From Macrophomina tecta (lineage: Eukaryota; Ascomycota; Dothideomycetes; Botryosphaeriales; Botryosphaeriaceae): a stretch of DNA of 64,000 bases. The position numbers were made by a program, and so were the translations under genes. Below the pieces are notes generated by a model. That model was not told where the DNA came from. It searched no databases and saw only the letters and a program-made list of their open reading frames with translations. Location: contig JAKSGN010000003.1 in assembly GCA_024180945.1 (NCBI GenBank), positions 1 through 64,000 on the forward strand. The letters are read 5' to 3'. This document shows positions 58,012 to 64,000 of the stretch, piece by piece (the first letter of the stretch is position 1; every line of letters begins with the position of its first letter).

Positions 58012-58354
58012 ATGCTTCCTTCAATCTTCTTCGCGGCCATCCTTGGTACCGCTGTCAGCCTCGTAGCTGCCAGTCCTATCGAAGTAAACGAGTTCCATCC
58101 TCGGTGCTTTGAGTTTACCCCTAAGACCTGCTGGCCTCCGGGCTCTGAGTGCAAGACGGTAAACTCTATCTTCCTTTCCCATGCAGCCACTCTCAAGCTA
58201 ATCTTGCTACTAGAGATGTGGAGACCCCGGATGGTGCTCCGGCAGCGATTTTGGTGGCCCTACTGCTACAGCGGTGAGTAAGCCCCTCTCGAGATGTGAT
58301 TCTTAGCTGAACAATTTCTAGGGTGGCTGCATGCCGCACGAGGGAGGAATCTAG
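58012..58354 (+). CDS. Small secreted cysteine-rich protein, three exons
   Basis: Exons 58012-58158, 58214-58273 and 58322-58354 give 79 residues. The 55- and 48-bp introns are both phase 0 with CTAG acceptors. A clear signal peptide (MLPSIFFAAILGTAVSLVAA) is followed by a mature part of about 59 residues with six cysteines spread over the three exons, a spacing suited to a compact disulfide-bonded fold. A TATAAAG lies about 80 bp upstream (57927-57933). Small secreted cysteine-rich proteins are common effector candidates or antimicrobial peptides in ascomycetes. I do not recognise this family and assign no activity. It is isolated in gene-poor DNA. Confidence 0.65.
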
Positions 58355-59381
58355 AGACCTTTCCAGAGAGACAGTGTACCAGATGGGGAGGAGATCTTCA
58401 GTTTCTATATCAAGTCCTGTCAAGTTGTGTTTTCTGCTCTTGTCATTCTATACTGCCGCGAATTTACTGCTCCCTAGAGCTAAGTTCGTATGTCTTAATA
58501 CGTTAATTTATTTGATTGGCGTTCCCAAGCCGCACATTTCCCCCCTCCTTTTCAGAATATGGGGTATTCTGAGCCCTTCTCAGAATGTTCACAAAACGCG
58601 CCCCTACTAGCTCGCTATGACATAGTCAATTATCTTTACCGTTGTAGATGGCACAGAAGAACAGTACACGAAGAATAGCTCGGTGATGGACCTGGCGTTT
58701 GATCACAGCTTCCGGCCGCATGGTATTCAAGCATTCTCTGCCCTTCAATTCGCCTATATCAGTGAATGGCGTGGAGAAGACGTAGGTGAAGGGAGATGAA
58801 GAAATGGTGGCCGATTCACGCGGATGGAGCGCCGCGTGAGTTGAGCACCATGTGGAGACACGATCACGTGTTGATAAGTAGCGAGGTTGTTATTCATCCT
58901 CGGCTGGGAAAGGAGCCCGCTCACCGCCCATCTCTCGCCTCCACACTTTCGGCCAGCACTTGGATAGACAGCAATGCGCAAATGCAAACCACTCTGCACA
59001 TTCTCAGACCCTCGGGGCTACCTAACAGACTCCTCAGTGGACGCAGATAAGTGCGGCATTTTCCAGCAGAGGCGCACAGGGCGAAGCTGCCGCCTCTACG
59101 CGTCTTGGAAGCCAGACCCTCGTTCCGCAGATCGTGCCGCACCCTGACACGGAATGCCCAGCAGTATTTCATCGCGACCATGGCATTACCGCACCAAGTC
59201 GTACAAGCGGCGGGGCGGAAACGGGACGGGTGCGGCGGACCTGCCTATGTGCGGTAAGATCCCCTTCCGTTTAATCTACATACTCCCGTTAGCGCTGACC
59301 GCAAAGACCATCCACAACTCTTTTCAAAATCTGTTCTGCCAGAGAAGGTCTCGTTCTCCGGCGTCCCTTCTCTCCGCCTCC
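58355..59381. other. Noncoding gap
   Basis: About 1 kb with only short, domain-free frames on both strands. It presumably contains the 3' end of the small secreted protein gene and the promoter of the esterase relic. Confidence 0.5.
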
Positions 59382-60363
59382 ATGTTGTTTTCTGCCGTTG
59401 CCGTGTCGTGGCTACTTGCCGCGTCGGCCTCCGCGCGCCTGGGTGGATACGAGGTCCTCACAAGCAGCGGCCCAGTAATTGGCCATGCAGCAAATGCCAG
59501 TGGCGTTGCTGAGTATTTGGGAATACCTTACGCAAAACCTCCTGTATGGTCTCTTCGATTTGCTCCTCCGAAAAGATATATTGGCAACATAACTTTCGTC
59601 GCCTCGCAATATGGCTTCACCTACCCGCAAACCGCCGCGGCCCGTGTCAACTATCCCGACAGAACGCCTCAGGCACAGCGCATTGTAGCCAATTTCGCTG
59701 GACAGCTGAACCACACTCAGAGCGAAGACTGCCTTACCTTGAACGTCTGGTCCCGGCCCGAGTCTAACAATCTTAAACCTGTCCTTGTCTTTATCCACGG
59801 AGGGCGTTTCACTATTAGCGAAAGCAACACACTCCAAGAAGCCATACCTGGTCGGTAACACGGATCTAGAAGCAGGATACTATCGCTGGGCTGCCTATGG
59901 TGCTGGAAGCATTCTCAGTGATGCCCAATGGGACTACTTCAACCTTGTTACCTTCACATGCCCCAGCACTTACGGTGTAGCTGCTCGCGCTCGCTTCGGC
60001 GTTTCCTCATGGTTGTTTCGTTACGGCGGGGACTGGGACATTGTGCGCCTCTATCCCAATAGTTCCGCTTACCACGGTACAGACATGCATATGGTGTTCG
60101 GGAACTCTGCCAAGGTCAGTGGTCTGCCAGACGAAGAATCGCAGGCGCAGCTCGAAAAGGTCGTCATGCATGCCTGGGCTACATTCGCCAGCGATCCGCA
60201 GATTGGCTTGGAAAAACTGGGGTGGTCGCAATATCATAACGGCACAGACTACATCTCCTACATCCTCATGCAGCATTCACTGTCGCATATTTGGGCAGAT
60301 ACGCTCGTCGAACTCGGATTCAACAAGAGCTCTGTACCGGCCTTCGTTTCACCCAACAAATAA
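59382..60363 (+). pseudogene. Type-B carboxylesterase with its centre deleted
   Basis: From ATG 59382: a signal peptide (MLFSAVAVSWLLAASASA), then the family N-terminus (GPVIGHAANASGVAEYLGIPYA), SEDCLTLNVW and the oxyanion motif VFIHGGRF. That frame ends at 59858. A second frame, from about 59815 to 60363, resumes with the family's C-terminal third (SKKPYLVGNTDLEAG...) including the catalytic-His region AYHGTDMHMVFGN. The middle, with the nucleophile-elbow Ser (usual GESAG) and probably the acid residue, is absent and the frame shifts at the junction. Intact relatives are about 550 residues. This is a deletion pseudogene of an extracellular esterase or lipase, unrelated by motif to the polyketide cluster. 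Confidence 0.85.
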
Positions 60364-60794
60364 GCTAGTTCTTGTGCATCTCTTAATTTGTCTTTCTACA
60401 GTGTATAGGTCAACAGGTCTGGAGAATTGTGATCTGACGGAATTCGAAAAGGGCGAGGCGTTTCAACCGAGGAGAATGAGCAGGTCCATGGGTTAGTACC
60501 GTGCGGGCTCAAGTCGTGAAAATGTATCGCAGTGCCGTTTTATTCCATCGCACTAGTAACGTAGGCAATGGTTAGGCGGCTCTAAGCATCATTGCCCAAC
60601 AAGTCACCTTGGAACGATCCTCTCCTCCTTTTGCCTCGATGAAAGTCACAGGAGTCGAGCGACATACCGTGCTAGCACACGTCTCGATCGGTCTGCCGCC
60701 ATACTGGCGGCGTCGCATGACAGAAATTTTACATTACAATACTATATTAAATTTATCAGATGATTTCTATCCTAGGATGTTTGATGAGTGCCAT

Positions 60795-61802
60795 CTACCC
60801 GCCCACACGTTTTAGAAGGTTATCGGCCTGCTTGCGCACGCTGCTTTGGATAAAGGCACAGACAGGCCCATAAATGTTTTCCCGCCCTTCCACCTTCCAA
60901 GCCTTCGTCATGCGGCTTAACTGCTTCAGCATGCTCTTGACTTTCTGAATTCCAATCGACGTGATCTTGCGCCGAAGGGCTTCCACATCTGGGCCCTCAA
61001 TGGTTCGAGAGCCAAAATGGAATATCCGGTCGCAGGGCATGGAAACGGCTTTGACGAATGTAGCCGTGACCTTGTAGAGAAGGACGTGGGCGAGCACGAT
61101 CAAGGACGGATCATGCTCGTGTTTGCATGCCAAGAAGTCCTTCATGATGCTGAGAGAGTCCCGATTCAGCCGCAGTTTGTAGCAGACCGACTCTTTCTCG
61201 CCGGAGTCTGAATGAGCTTCTTGGACAGCACACATGATAGCTACAAAGCAGGTGCAAATGCCGCCATCACCAGAATTTCCCGGATATCCTGGGAGGTCCC
61301 CATACCATGGCTCGTAGTTGAGAGCCATTGGCGTACTTGTGAACTCTGTGTTTTTCCGGTCCACTGGAGTCGGAGCGTAGCCAGTCGGAGCTGCCGGGTT
61401 GATTTGCAGGGTCGACAGAGGTGACTGTGGTGACCATGCCTCGAATGATGGATCGATTTGGGTGTTACATGAAGAAGGGCTTGCATTTTCGCCTTGTAGG
61501 CTGGATGCATGCAAGGCCGGCAGTCCGTCTGATAGCGGCGAGTTGGACGGAAGATTTTCGGGGGAGCGCATCTCCATGGAGTCCGGGAAACGATTTTGCA
61601 TAGGGGCTGTTCTCTTTAGCTTCTTCTTCGAGGTTTTGGGGCGCCCTACAGGCTTTGAGTCACTGCGGACGCAAATGACGCCCCGCCGGTGACATCGAAT
61701 GCAAGCGCCTGGTCCATGATAAGAGCATTTGAGCTTCAACTGATGGCAGCGGTCGCAGGCCGCACGCAGCCGCCCGCCAATTCTTTGTTTAGTCTCCGTC
61801 AT
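60795..61802 (-). CDS. Zn2Cys6 transcription factor, AflR-like architecture
   Basis: A single exon, 335 residues, ATG at 61802 (MTETKQR). The binuclear zinc cluster follows the pattern Cx2Cx6Cx7Cx2Cx6C (CDRCHQLKLKC...CIRCHRRGVIC) at about residues 17-45, with a basic linker (GRPKTSKKKLKR). The middle is Ser/Pro-rich and the C-terminal part helical. Length and layout resemble AflR-type regulators of secondary-metabolite clusters, which act as nuclear activators. An A18 run just upstream (T18 at 61809-61826 on +) would encode a Lys stretch if translation began earlier, which is why the later ATG was chosen. It could control the adjacent right-hand P450 and genes beyond the edge. No cluster motif is seen in its promoter. 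Confidence 0.85.
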   Translation of the reverse strand: MTETKQRIGGRLRAACDRCHQLKLKCSYHGPGACIRCHRRGVICVRSDSKPVGRPKTSKKKLKRTAPMQNRFPDSMEMRSPENLPSNSPLSDGLPALHASSLQGENASPSSCNTQIDPSFEAWSPQSPLSTLQINPAAPTGYAPTPVDRKNTEFTSTPMALNYEPWYGDLPGYPGNSGDGGICTCFVAIMCAVQEAHSDSGEKESVCYKLRLNRDSLSIMKDFLACKHEHDPSLIVLAHVLLYKVTATFVKAVSMPCDRIFHFGSRTIEGPDVEALRRKITSIGIQKVKSMLKQLSRMTKAWKVEGRENIYGPVCAFIQSSVRKQADNLLKRVGG

Positions 61803-62426
61803 GACTTCTTTTTTTTTTTTTTTTTTCGCTTTGAGAGGGTGGTCGTTGGTGAGTATGCAGGCGACGTAGCTGCATGTTGAAGCACCTCTGCCTTGCACCT
61901 ATGTACTGAGAAGATGCGGGATCGAAGAACTAAACAATAACGAATTCCAAGCTCTTCGGAACTGATCCTCCTTCCCAATATGGCTTCCATGAGTTGTCGG
62001 AGCTGGTGCCCTGACTTACATTTTAGGGAATGTGCACAGATCGCCCGGGGAATTCGAAAAGCCCGCATCGGCGCGTTCAGCTATATGGTTCAAGGAAAGC
62101 GAATAGAGAGAGATAGAATCATCGTGGAACTCAGTTGGGAGGACTATGCAGAGGGAGACCTGCTTCGGGCACTTTTTCTTTCGTCCGCTTACCTATGATC
62201 GGCTCTTTTTGCGCTTCTGACGGGAGAATAAGGCCCTTACCCACGCGCAGAACAAATCAATACGGCAAGTGCGCAGCGGGTAATTTTCCCGCTCAGTTTT
62301 GGGCATATTCTTTCAGCATACAAGCCGCAATTGGTATGAGCAGCGAGTGATCCGTATATTTTTCGGCCCCGCCGCAGATTGTGCCCTTCACGACGAGGCA
62401 TCTGTTCTGCTCGCCTTGCTACTACT

Positions 62427-64000
62427 ATGGAGCCAATTATGTCCCCGACATTTCTCTTCTCAGCATCTGCGTTTCTTCTTCTTCTAGTCCTCGTGGGCGC
62501 AAAAGTCTTGAAGATTGGGTCTCGCCCGTCAAACCTCCCGCCTGGCCCCAAAACGAAACCTGTATGGGGCAATCTAGGGCAGGTTAGTAGACTCACGTAT
62601 AAGCATGCATTAATGGAAACGCTAAACATGTAGTAGTTTAATATCCTCTTCCCACAGTACAAGTATACAGAATGGGCTAAACAGTTCGGACCGGTCTACA
62701 CGGTAATGCAGGGTGACACACCGCACTTGGTAGTCAGCCGGGCAGATGACGCACGCGAGATATTCGTGAAGCAGGGCGCCAATACTCAAGGTCGTGGCAG
62801 CCAGCGCTTCCAGGTGGAGGCGATGCGGGACGGATTCTTGCCGAGCCTGATGGAAGGCCCCAAATGGCGTGAGGCTCGCAAGATGTGGGCGTCGGTGCTT
62901 AGCCCAGGGCCGGCCAAGCAGTATGTATTCTACCAGGAGATGGAGGCACACGCGCTGCTGCACGACGTGGTCAAGAATCCGGCAGCCTGGCGCCAGCACA
63001 TCGAGCGGTACGCCAATAGCATTGCCATGACCATGGTGAACGGGCAGCGCGTCAAGAACGCCGACGACGAGTGCATTAAAGACACTATCCAGGATCTGTT
63101 CGACATGTCCGAGATCGGTATGCGCGGCGCTGTCCTCGACCTCTGGCCCTTCCTGTGGAAGCTTCCGAAGTTCATCTTCCCTGTCTTCAAGGAAGCCAGG
63201 CGCTGCGCTAAGAAGCATCGCGCATTTATCCTCAAATACTGGAACGGCGTCAAGGACAGCGTTGCCCAGGGAACTGCTATCCCGTCCTTCAACAAAGCCA
63301 TCAACGACAAGCTGGTCCACGGCTATAAGAATGTGACGGAGCTTGAGGCTGCCGAGATCGGATACACGCTTTTGACCGGTACGACCGACACGACGTCTTG
63401 CAGCTTGATCAACTTTGTTGCCGCGATGTGCCTTAATCCGGAGCCCCAGCGTAAGGCACAAGAAGGTCAGCCAGACCCCGATGCTCTACGTGAATGATAC
63501 AGCGGCCATGTGCGCTGACCCAAATGTTTGCATACAGAGATTGATCGCGTCGTCGGCCGTGAACGCCTTCCTGAGGAATCAGATGCTCCTAATCTGCTCT
63601 ACACGAGGCAGCTGATACTTGAGTAAGTGATCTGCTGCTTACTTAGCCGTCGAATTCTCTACACGGGTACTTTCTGACTATGCGTGATAATGCAGAGCAG
63701 CTCGATGGATCACCACTGTGCCACTCGCCCTGCCCAAGTCTAGCAATGGTCCTGTCCGCTGGCGTGGCTATGACATTCCATCCGGCACCGGCCTCGTCCT
63801 CAACTCCTACGCCATTCACAGAGGTGCGTGTCAGCCTGTTTAAAGAGAACTAAGGGAACGATCCGGAAGGGCTAACCACACATCCTTTCCGTACCACACC
63901 AACAGACCCAGACCTCTTCCCATCCCCCGAAAGGTGTGAGCCGGAGCGTTGGGCGGGCCGGCTCGATGCGGCGTCGCCGTCAGCAGATGAGCAGATCTTG
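62427..64000 (+). CDS. Cytochrome P450 (OrdA-like), truncated by the right window edge
   Basis: Exons 62427-62582, 62658-63465, 63538-63622, 63696-63823 and 63906 onward. The introns are 75, 72, 73 and 82 bp. The start MEPIMSPTFLF gives an N-terminal anchor (FLFSASAFLLLLVLVGA) followed by NLPPGPKTKPVWGN. The I-helix is LLTGTTDTTS, the K-helix ExxR is EAARW, and PERW is present. The haem-binding loop lies beyond position 64000. The sequence resembles P450s near O-methylsterigmatocystin oxidoreductase. Its neighbour is the Zn2Cys6 regulator, transcribed away from it, so the two may belong to another cluster starting at the right edge. No RGACCCGAGTY site was found nearby. Confidence 0.9.

Overview
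The window is nuclear DNA of a filamentous ascomycete (Pezizomycotina). The signs are short GT-AG introns with CTGAC/CTAAT-type branch sites, TTAGGG-type telomere motifs, a non-reducing PKS with SAT and PT domains, a fungal NRPS, a Zn2Cys6 regulator, and LINE, hAT and LTR insertions. The left end is subtelomeric, with the chromosome end lying to the left (CCCTAA on the + strand).

Layout. (1) 1-6180: tandem telomere-linked RecQ helicase units on the - strand. They are separated by interstitial (CCCTAA)2 motifs and a 47-bp satellite that carries a 28-bp imperfect palindrome. The better-covered helicase copy has OrsD-like zinc fingers, a tyrosine-recombinase-like region and a RecQ core. It is broken by a frameshift and cut off before motif VI by the satellite. 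(2) 6357-25708 (+): a four-module NRPS, (A-T-C)x4 plus a degenerate carrier domain. It is dead: a 22-bp duplication shifts the frame, a 5.85-kb LINE with a perfect 15-bp target duplication sits in A2, and there are two in-frame stops. (3) 25954-55531: a polyketide cluster. The synthase is a SAT-KS-AT-PT-ACP-ACP-CMeT-TE NR-PKS (-), split by a 2.86-kb hAT element with an 8-bp target duplication. Next come an A-T-reductase NRPS-like enzyme, a wax-synthase-type membrane acyltransferase, an MFS transporter, a GMC flavo-oxidoreductase, an SDR, a three-repeat Myb-like protein, a P450 and a 2OG-Fe(II) oxygenase. Apart from the PKS, all of these read as intact spliced genes. (4) 55540-64000: sparse flank with a solo LTR, a small secreted cysteine-rich protein, a carboxylesterase missing its middle, a Zn2Cys6 regulator and a P450 running off the right edge.

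How it fits together. The NR-PKS should make a C-methylated aromatic acid, which the NRPS-like enzyme could reduce to an aldehyde. The acyltransferase, GMC enzyme, SDR, P450 and dioxygenase would decorate it and the MFS protein would export it. A near-palindromic motif, consensus RGACCCGAGTY, lies upstream of every one of these structural genes but was not noticed upstream of the Myb-like gene or the flanking genes. It looks like the cluster's own cis-element and marks cluster limits of about 25.9-55.9 kb.

The two observations most worth pursuing are the recombinase-helicase fusion paired with the palindromic telomeric satellite, and the RGACCCGAGTY regulon. Gene models were built by eye from reading frames and splice motifs. 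Total coding lengths divide by three for every spliced gene followed to its stop, including the NRPS and PKS once insertions are discounted. No database search was run.
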